A DNA stretch of 64,000 nucleotides from Lineus longissimus (taxonomy: Eukaryota; Nemertea; Pilidiophora; Heteronemertea; Lineidae): positions 17,174,001 through 17,238,000 of the forward strand of contig NC_088319.1 in NCBI RefSeq assembly GCF_910592395.1, in the 5' to 3' direction. Shown here piece after piece: positions 48,501-60,204 of this stretch; the stretch's first letter is position 1; each line of letters starts with the position of its first letter. Under the pieces are notes generated by a model. That model was not told the origin of the DNA, ran no database searches, and worked only from the letters and a program-made list of their open reading frames with translations. Position numbers and translations under genes: made by a program.

Positions 48501-49354
48501 AAGCCTTGACGGTTCAGCGCTGAGAGTGTTTGACTGTGGATCAGCTGGTCACAGGTTCGACTCCCGGTGGATCTGCCGCAGTTTTCTCTTTTTTTTTCTT
48601 CTTCCTTATCTTGTTATCTAACCATCCACGTACAGATGTGAAACTTTTCATTATTATCATTATCATACCCCGTACCCAAACTTTTCAAACTGCAGCACAT
48701 ACTGATTCCGGACGTTCGAGGACTACCGAGGATGGTTCTAATCGGCAGCTGGTATTTTCGAGGCTACATTGGGGTAAAAAAGTATTAGTGTCGGACCGTG
48801 AGTTTCAAATCAGAATCAGTCAAAGAGTTTTCTTAGGTACTGGTACGGCAGTGGCGTGCGTCTTTTTCTTTGAAACGACCTCGCACGACCGGCACCGGCA
48901 CATATGGTCGGTGATGATGGAGAGAGCGGTCGCCGGTACATATTCAGCACGGTTCACTGGCAGTTCAATGTGCTCATGACATGACGAGAGCAAATCTCAC
49001 GGGTGGGGCGGAAATCTGCCATATTGCTGACATCATCGGCGCCAACAACGATGTCTTTTGACCCTGCCAGAGCAACACTCTGTTGATTGACTCTGACCCT
49101 GCTGACCTCGACTTTTTAAAACTTTGAAAAAAGGCCATTTAAACGTTAAATCAACTGCAAAGATAATCTTTTATATCACTGAGGTATATAGATACAATAT
49201 GTTGAGAAAAATCTGTACAACTATCGAAATATACGATTACTTGGAACTATTTCGGTAAATCACTCTGCCGCCTGCGCGACCTTGTCACAATTGCGGCGCG
49301 CTCGTTTGCATATCGCATATAAGAGGCGAATAAAATCGTCACTTCAGCATGAAA
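42551..49354 (+). repeat. 1701-bp dimeric higher-order repeat, four copies, inside the satellite array
   Basis: From 42551 the units alternate between an 852-bp form and an 849-bp form. The 852 form has TTTTTCATTGAAACG, GGTCGCCGATG and CACTAGCAG. The 849 form has CGTCATAGCATG in place of CGTCACTTCAGCATG, GGGGTAAAAAAG, TTTTTCTTTGAAACG, GGTCGGTGATG and CACTGGCAG. The 849-specific deletion recurs near 43389, 45090, 46791 and 48491, exactly 1701 bp apart. Dimers 1 and 2 share a private CCGACAATGG and GGCCATGTAAACG; dimers 3 and 4 share CGACTTTTTAAAACTTTGAAAA. This indicates stepwise duplication of dimers. Confidence 0.9.
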
Positions 49355-52300
49355 GCCTTGACGGTTCAGCGCTGAGAGTGTTTGACTGTGGATCAGCTGG
49401 TCACAGGTTCGACTCCCGGTGGATCTGCCGCAGTTTTCTCTTTTTTTTTCTTCTTCCTTATCTTGTTATCTAACCATCCACGTACAGATGTGAAACTTTT
49501 CATTATTATCATTATCATACCCCGTACCCAAACTTTTCAAACTGCAGCACATACTGATTCCGGGCGTTCGAGGACTACCGAGGATGGTTCTAATCGGCAG
49601 CTGGTATTTTCGAGGCTACATTGGGGCAAAAAAGTATTAGTGTCGGACCGTGAGTTTCAAATCAGAATCAGTCAAAGAGTTTTCTCAGGTACTGGTACGG
49701 CAGTGGCGTGCGTCTTTTTCTTTGAAACGACCTCGCACGACCGGCACCGGCACATATGGTCGGTGATGATGGAGAGAGCGGTCGCCGGTACATATTCAGC
49801 ACGGTTCACTAGCAGTTCAATGTGCTCATGACATGACGAGAGCAAATCTCACGGGTGGGGCGGAAATCTGCCATATTGCTGACATCATCGGCGCCAACAA
49901 CGATGTCTTTTGACCCTGCCAGAGCAACACTCTGTTGATTGACTCTGACCCTGCTGACCTCGATTTTTTAAAACTTTAAAAAAAGGCCATTTAAACGTTA
50001 AATCAACTGCAAAGATAATCTTTTATATCACTGAGGTATATAGATACAATATGTTGAGAAAAATCTGTACAACTATCGAAATATACGATTACTTGGAACT
50101 ATTTCGGTAAATCACTCTGCCGCCTGCGCGACCTTGTCACAATTGCGGCGCGCTCGTTTGCATATCGCATATAAGAGGCGAATAAAATCGTCACTTCAGC
50201 ATGAAAGCCTTGACGGTTCAGCGCTGAGAGTGCTTGACTGTGGATCAGCTGGTCACAGGTTCGACTCCCGGTGGATCTGCCGCAGTTTTCTCTTTTTTTT
50301 TCTTCTTCCTTATCTTGTTATCTCACCATCCACGTACAGATGTGAAACTTTTCATTATTATCATTATCATACCCCGTACCCAAACTTTTCAAACTGCAGC
50401 ACATACTGATTCCGGGCGTTCGAGGACTACCGAGGATGGTTCTAATCGGCAGCTGGTATTTTCGAGGCTACATTGGGGTAAAAAAGTATTAGTGTCGGAC
50501 CGTGAGTTTCAAATCAGAATCAGTCAAAGAGTTTTCTCAGGTACTGGTACGGCAGTGGCGTGCGTCTTTTTCTTTGAAACGACCTCGCACGACCGGCACC
50601 GGCACATATGGTCGGTGATGATGGAGAGAGCGGTCGCCGGTACATATTCAGCACGGTTCACTAGCAGTTCAATGTGCTCATGACATGACGAGAGCAAATC
50701 TCACGGGTGGGGCGGAAATCTGCCATATTGCTGACATCATCGGCGCCAACAACGATGTCTTTTGACCCTGCCAGAGCAACACTCTGTTGATTGACTCTGA
50801 CCCTGCTGACCTCGATTTTTTAAAACTTTAAAAAAAGGCCATTTAAACGTTAAATCAACTGCAAAGATAATCTTTTATATCACTGAGGTATATAGATACA
50901 ATATGTTGAGAAAAATCTGTACAACTATCGAAATATACGATTACTTGGAACTATTTCGGTAAATCACTCTGCCGCCTGCGCGACCTTGTCACAATTGCGG
51001 CGCGCTCGTTTGCATATCGCATATAAGAGGCGAATAAAATCGTCACTTCAGCATGAAAGCCTTGACGGTTCAGCGCTGAGAGTGTTTGACTGTGGATCAG
51101 CTGGTCACAGGTTCGACTCCCGGTGGATCTGCCGCAGTTTTCTCTTTTTTTTTCTTCTTCCTTATCTTGTTATCTAACCATCCACGTACAGATGTGAAAC
51201 TTTTCATTATTATCATTATCATACCCCGTACCCAAACTTTTCAAACTGCAGCACATACTGATTCCGGGCGTTCGAGGACTACCGAGGATGGTTCTAATCG
51301 GCAGCTGGTATTTTCGAGGCTACATTGGGGCAAAAAAGTATTAGTGTCGGACCGTGAGTTTCAAATCAGAATCAGTCAAAGAGTTTTCTCAGGTACTGGT
51401 ACGGCAGTGGCGTGCGTCTTTTTCTTTGAAACGACCTCGCACGACCGGCACCGGCACATATGGTCGGTGATGATGGAGAGAGCGGTCGCCGGTACATATT
51501 CAGCACGGTTCACTGGCAGTTCAATGTGCTCATGACATGACGAGAGCAAATCTCACGGGTGGGGCGGAAATCTGCCATATTGCTGACATCATCGGCGCCA
51601 ACAACGATGTCTTTTGACCCTGCCAGAGCAACACTCTGTTGATTGACTCTGACCCTGCTGACCTCGATTTTTTAAAACTTTAAAAAAAGGCCATTTAAAC
51701 GTTAAATCAACTGCAAAGATAATCTTTTATATCACTGAGGTATATAGATACAATATGTTGAGAAAAATCTGTGCAACTATCGAAATATACGATTACTTGG
51801 AACCATTTCGGTAAATCACTCTGCCGCCTGCGCGACCTTGTCACAATTGCGGCGCGCTCGTTTGCATATCGCATATAAGAGGCGAATAAAATCGTCACTT
51901 CAGCATGAAAGCCTTGACGGTTCAGCGCTGAGAGTGTTTGACTGTGGATCAGCTGGTCACAGGTTCGACTCCCGGTGGATCTGCCGCAGTTTTCTCTTTT
52001 TTTTTCTTCTTCCTTATCTTGTTATCTAACCATCCACGTACAGATGTGAAACTTTTCATTATTATCATTATCATACCCCGTACCCAAACTTTTCAAACTG
52101 CAGCACATACTGATTCCGGGCGTTCGAGGACTACCGAGGATGGTTCTAATCGGCAGCTGGTATTTTCGAGGCTACATTGGGGCAAAAAAGTATTAGTGTC
52201 GGACCGTGAGTTTCAAATCAGAATCAGTCAAAGAATTTTCTCAGGTACTGGTACGGCAGTGGCGTGCGTCTTTTTCTTTGAAACGACCTCGCACGACCGG

Positions 52301-55300
52301 CACCGGCACATATGGTCGGTGATGATGGAGAGAGCGGTCGCCGGTACATATTCAGCACGGTTCACTAGCAGTTCAATGTGCTCATGACATGACGAGAGCA
52401 AATCTCACGGGTGGGGCGGAAATCTGCCATATTGCTGACATCATCGGCGCCAACAACGATGTCTTTTGACCCTGCCAGAGCAACACTCTGTTGATTGACT
52501 CTGACCCTGCTGACCTCGATTTTTTAAAACTTTAAAAAAAGGCCATTTAAACGTTAAATCAACTGCAAAGATAATCTTTTATATCACTGAGGTATATAGA
52601 TACAATATGTTGAGAAAAATCTGTACAACTATCGAAATATACGATTACTTGGAACTATTTCGGTAAATCACTCTGCCGCCTGCGCGACCTTGTCACAATT
52701 GCGGCGCGCTCGTTTGCATATCGCATATAAGAGGCAAATAAAATTGTCACTTCAGCATGAAAGCCTTGACGGTTCAGCGCTGAGAGTGTTTGACTGTGGA
52801 TCAGCTGGTCACAGGTTCGACTCCCGGTGGATCTGCCGCAGTTTTCTCTTTTTTTTTCTTCTTCCTTATCTTGTTATCTCACCATCCACGTACAGATGTG
52901 AAACTTTTCATTATTATCATTATCATACCCCGTACCCAAACTTTTCAAACTGCAGCACATACTGATTCCGGGCGTTCGAGGACTACCGAGGATGGTTCTA
53001 ATCGGCAGCTGGTATTTTCGAGGCTACATTGGGGCAAAAAAGTATTAGTGTCGGACCGTGAGTTTCAAATCAGAATCAGTCAAAGAGTTTTCTCAGGTAC
53101 TGGTACGGCAGTGGCGTGCGTCTTTTTCATTGAAACGACCTCGCACGACCGGCACCGGCACATATGGTCGCCGATGATGGAGAGAGCGGTAGCGGGTACA
53201 TATTCAGCACGGTTCACTAGCAGTTCGATGTGCTCATGACATGACGAGAGCAAATCTCACGGGTGGGGCGGAAATCTGCCATATTGCTGACATCATCGGC
53301 GCCAACAACGATGTCTTTTGACCCTGCCAGAGCAACACTCTGTTGATTGACTCTGACCCTGCTGACCTCGATTTTTTAAAACTTTAAAAAAAGGCCATTT
53401 AAACGTTAAATCAACTGCAAAGATAATCTTTTATATCACTGAGGTATATAGATACAATATGTTGAGAAAAATCTGTACAACTATCGAAATATACGATTAC
53501 TTGGAACTATTTCGGTAAATCACTCTGCCGCCTGCGCGACCTTGTCACAATTGCGGCGCGCTCGTTTGCATATCGCATATAAGAGGCGAATAAAATCGTC
53601 ACTTCAGCATGAAAGCCTTGACGGTTCAGCGCTGAGAGTGTTTGACTGTGGATCAGCTGGTCACAGGTTCGACTCCCGGTGGATCTGCCGCAGTTTTCTC
53701 TTTTTTTTTCTTCTTCCTTATCTTGTTATCTCACCATCCACGTACAGATGTGAAACTTTTCATTATTATCATTATCATACCCCGTACCCAAACTTTTCAA
53801 ACTGCAGCACATACTGATTCCGGGCGTTCGAGGACTACCGAGGATGGTTCTAATCGGCAGCTGGTATTTTCGAGGCTACATTGGGGCAAAAAAGTATTAG
53901 TGTCGGACCGTGAGTTTCAAATCAGAATCAGTCAAAGAGTTTTCTCAGGTACTGGTACGGCAGTGGCGTGCGTCTTTTTCTTTGAAACGACCTCGCACGA
54001 CCGGCACCGGCACATATGGTCGGTGATGATGGAGAGAGCGGTCGCCGGTACATATTCAGCACGGTTCACTAGCAGTTCAATGTGCTCATGACATGACGAG
54101 AGCAAATCTCACGGGTGGGGCGGAAATCTGCCATATTGCTGACATCATCGGCGCCAACAACGATGTCTTTTGACCCTGCCAGAGCAACACTCTGTTGATT
54201 GACTCTGACCCTGCTGACCTCGATTTTTTAAAACTTTAAAAAAAGGCCATTTAAACGTTAAATCAACTGCAAAGATAATCTTTTATATCACTGAGGTATA
54301 TAGATACAATATGTTGAGAAAAATCTGTACAACTATCGAAATATACGATTACTTGGAACTATTTCGGTAAATCACTCTGCCGCCTGCGCGACCTTGTCAC
54401 AATTGCGGCGCGCTCGTTTGCATATCGCATATAAGAGGCGAATAAAATCGTCACTTCAGCATGAAAGCCTTGACGGTTCAGCGTTGAGAGTGTTTGACTG
54501 TGGATCAGCTGGTCACAGGTTCGACTCCCGGTGGATCTGCCGCAGTTTTCTCTTTTTTTTTCTTCTTCCTTATCTTGTTATCTCACCATCCACGTACAGA
54601 TGTGAAACTTTTCATTATTATCATTATCATACCCCGTACCCAAACTTTTCAAACTGCAGCACATACTGATTCCGGGCGTTCGAGGACTACCGAGGATGGT
54701 TCTAATCGGCAGCTGGTATTTTCGAGGCTACATTGGGGCAAAAAAGTATTAGTGTCGGACCGTGAGTTTCAAATCAGAATCAGTCAAAGAGTTTTCTCAG
54801 GTACTGGTACGGCAGTGGCGTGCGTCTTTTTCATTGAAACGACCTCGCACGACCGGCACCGGCACATATGGTCGCCGATGATGGAGAGAGCGGTAGCGGG
54901 TACATATTCAGCACGGTTCACTAGCAGTTCGATGTGCTCATGACATGACGAGAGCAAATCTCACGGGTGGGGCGGAAATCTGCCATATTGCTGACATCAT
55001 CGGCGCCAACAACGATGTCTTTTGACCCTGCCAGAGCAACACTCTGTTGATTGACTCTGACCCTGCTGACCTCGATTTTTTAAAACTTTAAAAAAAGGCC
55101 ATTTAAACGTTAAATCAACTGCAAAGATAATCTTTTATATCACTGAGGTATATAGATACAATATGCTGAGAAAAATCTGTACAACTATCGAAATATACGA
55201 TTACTTGGAACTATTTCGGTAAATCACTCTGCCGCCTGCGCGACCTTGTCACAATTGCGGCGCGCTCGTTTGCATATCGCATATAAGAGGCGAATAAAAT

Positions 55301-58104
55301 CGTCACTTCAGCATGAAAGCCTTGACGGTTCAGCGCTGAGAGTGTTTGACTGTGGATCAGCTGGTCACAGGTTCGACTCCCGGTGGATCTGCCGCAGTTT
55401 TCTCTTTTTTTTTCTTCTTCCTTATCTTGTTATCTAACCATCCACGTACAGATGTGAAACTTTTCATTATTATCATTATCATACCCCGTACCCAAACTTT
55501 TCAAACTGCAGCACATACTGATTCCGGGCGTTCGAGGACTACCGAGGATGGTTCTAATCGGCAGCTGGTATTTTCGAGGCTACATTGGGGCAAAAAAGTA
55601 TTAGTGTCGGACCGTGAGTTTCAAATCAGAATCAGTCAAAGAGTTTTCTCAGGTACTGGTACGGCAGTGGCGTGCGTCTTTTTCATTGAAACGACCTCGC
55701 ACGACCGGCACCGGCACATATGGTCGCCGATGATGGAGAGAGCGGTAGCGGGTACATATTCAGCACGGTTCACTAGCAGTTCAATGTGCTCATGACATGA
55801 CGAGAGCAAATCTCACGGGTGGGGCGGAAATCTGCCATATTGCTGACATCATCGGCGCCAACAACGATGTCTTTTGACCCTGCCAGAGCAACACTCTGTT
55901 GATTGACTCTGACCCTGCTGACCTCGATTTTTTAAAACTTTAAAAAAAGGCCATTTAAACGTTAAATCAACTGCAAAGATAATCTTTTATATCACTGAGG
56001 TATATAGATATAATATGTTGAGAAAAATCTGTACAACTATCGAAATATACGATTACTTGGAACTATTTCGGTAAATCACTCTGCCGCCTGCGCGACCTTG
56101 TCACAATTGCGGCGCGCTCGTTTGCATATCGCATATAAGAGGCGAATAAAATCGTCACTTCAGCATGAAAGCCTTGACGGTTCAGCGCTGAGAGTGTTTG
56201 ACTGTGGATCAGCTGGTCACAGGTTCGACTCCCGGTGGATCTGCCGCAGTTTTCTCTTTTTTTTTCTTCTTCCTTATCTTGTTATCTAACCATCCACGTA
56301 CAGATGTGAAACTTTTCATTATTATCATTATCATACCCCGTACCCAAACTTTTCAAACTGCAGCACATACTGATTCCGGGCGTTCGAGGACTACCGAGGA
56401 TGGTTCTAATCGGCAGCTGGTATTTTCGAGGCTACATTGGGGCAAAAAAGTATTAGTGTCGGACCGTGAGTTTCAAATCAGAATCAGTCAAAGAGTTTTC
56501 TCAGGTACTGGTACGGCAGTGGCGTGCGTCTTTTTCATTGAAACGACCTCGCACGACCGGCACCGGCACATATGGTCGGTGATGGAGAGAGCGGTCGCCG
56601 CGGTACATATTCAGCACGGTTCACTAGCAGTTCAATGTGCTCATGACATGACGAGAGCAAATCTCACGGGTGGGGCGGAAATCTGCCATATTGCTGACAT
56701 CATCGGCGCCAACAACGATGTATTTTGACCCTGCCAGAGCAACACTCTGTTGATTGACTCTGACCCTGCTGACCTCGATTTTTTAAAACTTTAAAAAAAG
56801 GCCATTTAAACGTTAAATCAACTGCAAAGATAATCTTTTATATCACTGAGGTATATAGATACAATATGTTGAGAAAAATCTGTACAACTATCGAAATATA
56901 CGATTACTTGGAACTATTTCGGTAAATCACTCTGCCGCCTGCGCGACCTTGTCACAATTGCGGCGCGCTCGTTTGCATATCGCATATAAGAGGCGAATAA
57001 AATCGTCACTTCAGCATGAAAGCCTTGACGGTTCAGCGCTGAGAGTGTTTGACTGTGGATCAGCTGGTCACAGGTTCGACTCCCGGTGGATCTGCCGCAG
57101 TTTTCTCCTTTTTTTTCTTCTTCCTTATCTTGTTATCTAACCATCCACGTGCAGATGTGAAACTTTTCATTATTATCATTATCATACCCCGTACCCAAAC
57201 TTTTCAAACTGCAGCACATACTGATTCCGGGCGTTCGAGGACTACCGAGGATGGTTCTAATCGGCAGCTGGTATTTTCGAGGCTACATTGGGGCAAAAAA
57301 GTATTAGTGTCGGACCGTGAGTTTTAAATCAGAATCAGTCAAAGAGTTTTCTCAGGTACTGGTACGGCAGTGGCGTGCGTCTTTTTCATTGAAACGACCT
57401 CGCACGACCGGCACCGGCACATATGGTCGCCGATGATGGAGAGAGCGGTAGCGGGTACATATTCAGCACGGTTCACTAGCAGTTCGATGTGCTCATGACA
57501 TGACGAGAGCAAATCTCACGGGTGGGGCGGAAATCTGCCATATTGCTGACATCATCGGCGCCAACAACGATGTCTTTTGACCCTGCCAGAGCAACACTCT
57601 GTTGATTGACTCTGACCCTGCTGACCTCGATTTTTTAAAACTTTAAAAAAAGGCCATTTAAACGTTAAATCAACTGCAAAGATAATCTTTTATATCACTG
57701 AGGTATATAGATACAATATGTTGAGAAAAATCTGTACAACTATCGAAATATACGATTACTTGGAACTATTTCGGTAAATCACTCTGCCGCCAGCGCGACC
57801 TTGTCACAATTGCGGCGCGCTCGTTTGCATATCGCATATAAGAGGCGAATAAAATCGTCACTTCAGCATGAAAGCCTTGACGGTTCAGCGCTGAGAGTGT
57901 TTGACTGTGGATCAGCTGGTCACAGGTTCGACTCCCGGTGGATCTTCTGCAGTTTTCTCTTTTTTTTTCTTCTTCCTTATCTTGTTATCTAACCATCCAC
58001 GTACAGATGTGAAACTTTTCATTATTATCATTATCATACCCCACACCCAAACTTTTCAAACTGCAGCACATACTGATTCCGGGCGTTTGAGTACTATACT
58101 ACCT

Positions 58105-58160
58105 GATGTGTTGGTCGACTGTCACTACGGGGACTGGTGTCTCAATGGAAAATTTGTCCT
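58105..58160 (+). repeat. Left copy of a diverged 57-bp duplication flanking the low-complexity block
   Basis: GATGTGTTGGTCGAC and following bases match 58805-58861 at about 74% over 57 bp, exactly 700 bp apart. Differences are codon-like: one frame reads DVLVDCHYGDWCLNGKF here and DVLVDHHQKDWLLEGQF in the other copy. The similarity suggests remnants of a once-coding or transposon-derived sequence directly next to the satellite edge. Confidence 0.5.
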
Positions 58161-58208
58161 CTGTCTGCTGGAGGTGACTGAGACTCTCTCCAGGAGACTG
58201 GGCTCCCG

Positions 58209-58224
58209 CCCCCCCCCCCCCCCC
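58209..58224 (+). repeat. Poly(C) tract, 16 C
   Basis: Uninterrupted C16 (G16 on the minus strand), followed by ACTCCCC and further C-rich runs. It is a candidate G-quadruplex or polymerase-slippage site, and copy number may be unreliable. Confidence 0.9.
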
Positions 58225-58264
58225 ACTCCCCTTATTTAGGGGGTACATAGGCTTGTTCCCAAGT

Positions 58265-58760
58265 TTTAAAATCACCCCCTAATGGAAGGAAACAGCATTT
58301 TTTTGTACCCCCTATTTGCGGGCTTTTGTGAGGAAATTGACCCCCTATTTGAAGGAAGGATTTGATCTTACCCCCCTAATTGAAGGGAGTCTTAGATCCC
58401 TACCCCGAGGATTGTGTTTGATACCTTGGTGATAGCAGGCTGTGTTTCCTCTTCATCATCATCAAGGGCTTCCTGAGCAACATGTCAAAGGTGGGTCTGC
58501 ACTTCTGGAGCAGCAAAGTTCACATCCCCATCAGGATCTTCATGGAAATGCATAACGTGTTCCTGAACATCATCTCCTTGCTGCTGAGGATCCTCAGAAG
58601 ACCCAGGGAAGGAAAACATGAGAACATATACCCCTATTTTCAGTTTTTGAAGGGAAAATAACAGTAATAACACCCCTATTTTATTGATTTTTCGGGGATT
58701 TTTCCCCGAAACAAGAGTGAAAATTAACCCCCTTTTCCCGAAAAATCGGGAACGCGCCTG
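58265..58760 (+). repeat. Low-complexity block with recurring ACCCCCTATTTGAAGG-type motif
   Basis: Variants of ACCCCYTAWTTGAAGGRA occur at about 58271, 58305, 58340, 58371, 58629 and 58670. Between them (about 58440-58600) the minus strand has a short acidic, Glu/Asp/Gln-rich protein-like frame (DDDEEETQPA, EDPQQQGDDVQEH) broken by stops. I do not recognise a family; it is possibly the decayed end of a mobile element. Confidence 0.45.
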
Positions 58761-58804
58761 CGGCCCCCTTGACTATGGAAGTGGGGGGGCCGGGACTGGG
58801 CTCC

Positions 58805-58861
58805 GACGTGTTGGTCGACCATCACCAAAAGGACTGGCTTCTCGAAGGACAATTTCTCTCC
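58805..58861 (+). repeat. Right copy of the 57-bp duplication
   Basis: Partner of 58105-58160. The sequence continues as LSSRRLSSRQ, resembling LSRRLGSR in the left copy, which suggests the homology runs on with a small gap. Confidence 0.5.
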
Positions 58862-58898
58862 AGTAGGAGACTGTCTTCCAGACAGATGGGGACCAATT

Positions 58899-59078
58899 AT
58901 GAATAATCAGCTTGTGGACTTCACTTTTGAAGGCAAGAAAAGGCACTTGCCAGACAAACTTATTCTCAGACCTGTACCTTTCAATGCAAACCACTTCCAC
59001 AAATTTGTGAAGAAGAATTTAGATCGTAGACCTATGTATAGAAAACTTCTTTATTACAAAGTTGATTGTTACAAATGA
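58899..59078 (+). CDS. Small hypothetical open frame (59 codons)
   Basis: It opens with ATG at 58899 and ends with TGA at 59076-59078. The same frame is open upstream into the 58805 duplication without an ATG. The translation is basic (FEGKKRHLPDKLILRPVPFN..., HFHKFVKKNLDRR) with no family I recognise. It may be a fragment of a mobile element or an isolated exon. Weak support: length and protein-like composition only. Confidence 0.2.
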   Translation: MNNQLVDFTFEGKKRHLPDKLILRPVPFNANHFHKFVKKNLDRRPMYRKLLYYKVDCYK

Positions 59079-59814
59079 CTGTATACAGTAGTATAGAGGA
59101 GTAGTTATTTGACAAGAGATAAGCCCCTCAACTGATTCCCACTGAACTACAGGCAAGTCTAAGGGCCAATCACACAAGTGACCAAACAAGTGCAGAGCAG
59201 CCATGCTCGACAAGCAGACCTGGAGGACAATTGGAGTCACTGACAATAAGAGTTATATGTTGATACATGCAAGTTAAAAGCTTGGGTGGGTAAAAGTTAA
59301 CAGTATAATTGAGTATTTACAGTTTTTAAATCATGCTGATTATAATAATTCCTTATGAAAAATACTTAGGTTGACCCTCTCTTACAAAAGATCCACTTTT
59401 AATCCAATGAAAAACCACACACAATCAAATTACAAATGTGTACAAATTTTCGTTGTCTTTCTGATCAGTCAAAATTTGAAACTAAATTTGACGCGAATCT
59501 TTTGTAAGACTGATCAAACAGTAGCACCAGATGTTATTAAAGATTTCAGTAAAAACGTCAAATGTTCGCAAAGCTAAAAGTTGGCAAATTTGCTCCTTTT
59601 CAAATTCAATGTCAATTTCATTCACAAAAAGTTTCAGAAATGAAATGCTTGCGAAGATTTCACGGTTTACAATGTGCAGGAGAAAAACATTGTGCGACCA
59701 AGCCATGACAGCCAATATCTAGAGGTTTAACATGTTGGAACAAAGACATGGTGTTTCTGTGATTCAGTACCAGCCAAGGAGTACCCGTTAGGCTGAGGCA
59801 GAGTAAACTCGTCG

Positions 59815-60204
59815 CCATTAGATGCACTGCTAGTCTCTCGCAGACCCACTGTGCCATTAGACGCACTGCTAGTCTCTCACAGACCCACTGTGCCATTAGA
59901 TGCACTGCTAGTCTCTCACAGACCCACTGTGCCATTAGATGCACTGCTGGTCTCTCACAGACCCACTCTGCCATTAGATGCACTGCTAGTCTCTCACAGC
60001 CCCACTGTGCCATTATACGCACTGGTAGTCTCTCACAGACCCACTGTGCCATTAGACGCACTGGTAGTCTCTCACAGACCCACTGTGCCATTAGACGCAC
60101 TGCTAGTCTCTCACAGACCCACTGTGCCATTAGATGCACTGCTAGTTTCTCACAGACCCACTGTGCCATTAGACGCACTGGTAGTCTCTCACAGACCCAC
60201 CGTT
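59815..60204 (+). repeat. 39-bp minisatellite, 10 copies
   Basis: The unit CCATTAGAYGCACTGSTAGT plus CTCTCACAGACCCACTGTG is repeated ten times with one to four changes per copy. 39 bp equals 13 codons, so long open frames run through it on both strands: a PLDALLVSHRPTV repeat on plus and a MAQWVCERLAVRL repeat on minus. These arise from the periodicity and are not evidence of a gene. Confidence 0.95.

Larger units (their letters stand above)
38615..58094 (+). repeat. 852-bp tandem satellite array, about 22.9 copies
   Basis: Nearly identical units repeat head to tail with spacings of 849, 851 or 852 bp. The GTTTGACTGTGGATCAGCTG landmark recurs from about 39170 to 57900, 23 times. The array starts abruptly inside a unit at 38615 (AGTTTTCTCAGG). 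It ends inside a unit near 58094, where the last copy diverges after TTCCGGGCG. Each unit contains a TATA-like CATATAAGAGGCG, a tRNA-like segment, a long T-run, an ATTATTATCATTATCAT microsatellite, a GC-rich ACCGGCACCGGCAC segment and an AT-rich TTTTTTAAAACTTTAAAAAAA segment. The 149-codon open frame shared by most units starts at TTG, spans the tRNA-like segment and T-run, and is not credible as a gene. Units differ by a few substitutions and small indels, showing recent homogenisation. Confidence 0.97.

Noticed and set aside
38615-58094. CRISPR-like or rDNA array
   Set aside because: Units are 852 bp and contiguous without short repeat/unique spacer structure, and no 18S, 28S or complete 5S sequence is present; the genome is animal.
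59660-60178. 172-codon minus-strand frame of MAQWVCERLAV-type repeats
   Set aside because: Produced by the 39-bp minisatellite periodicity; the opposite strand is equally open.
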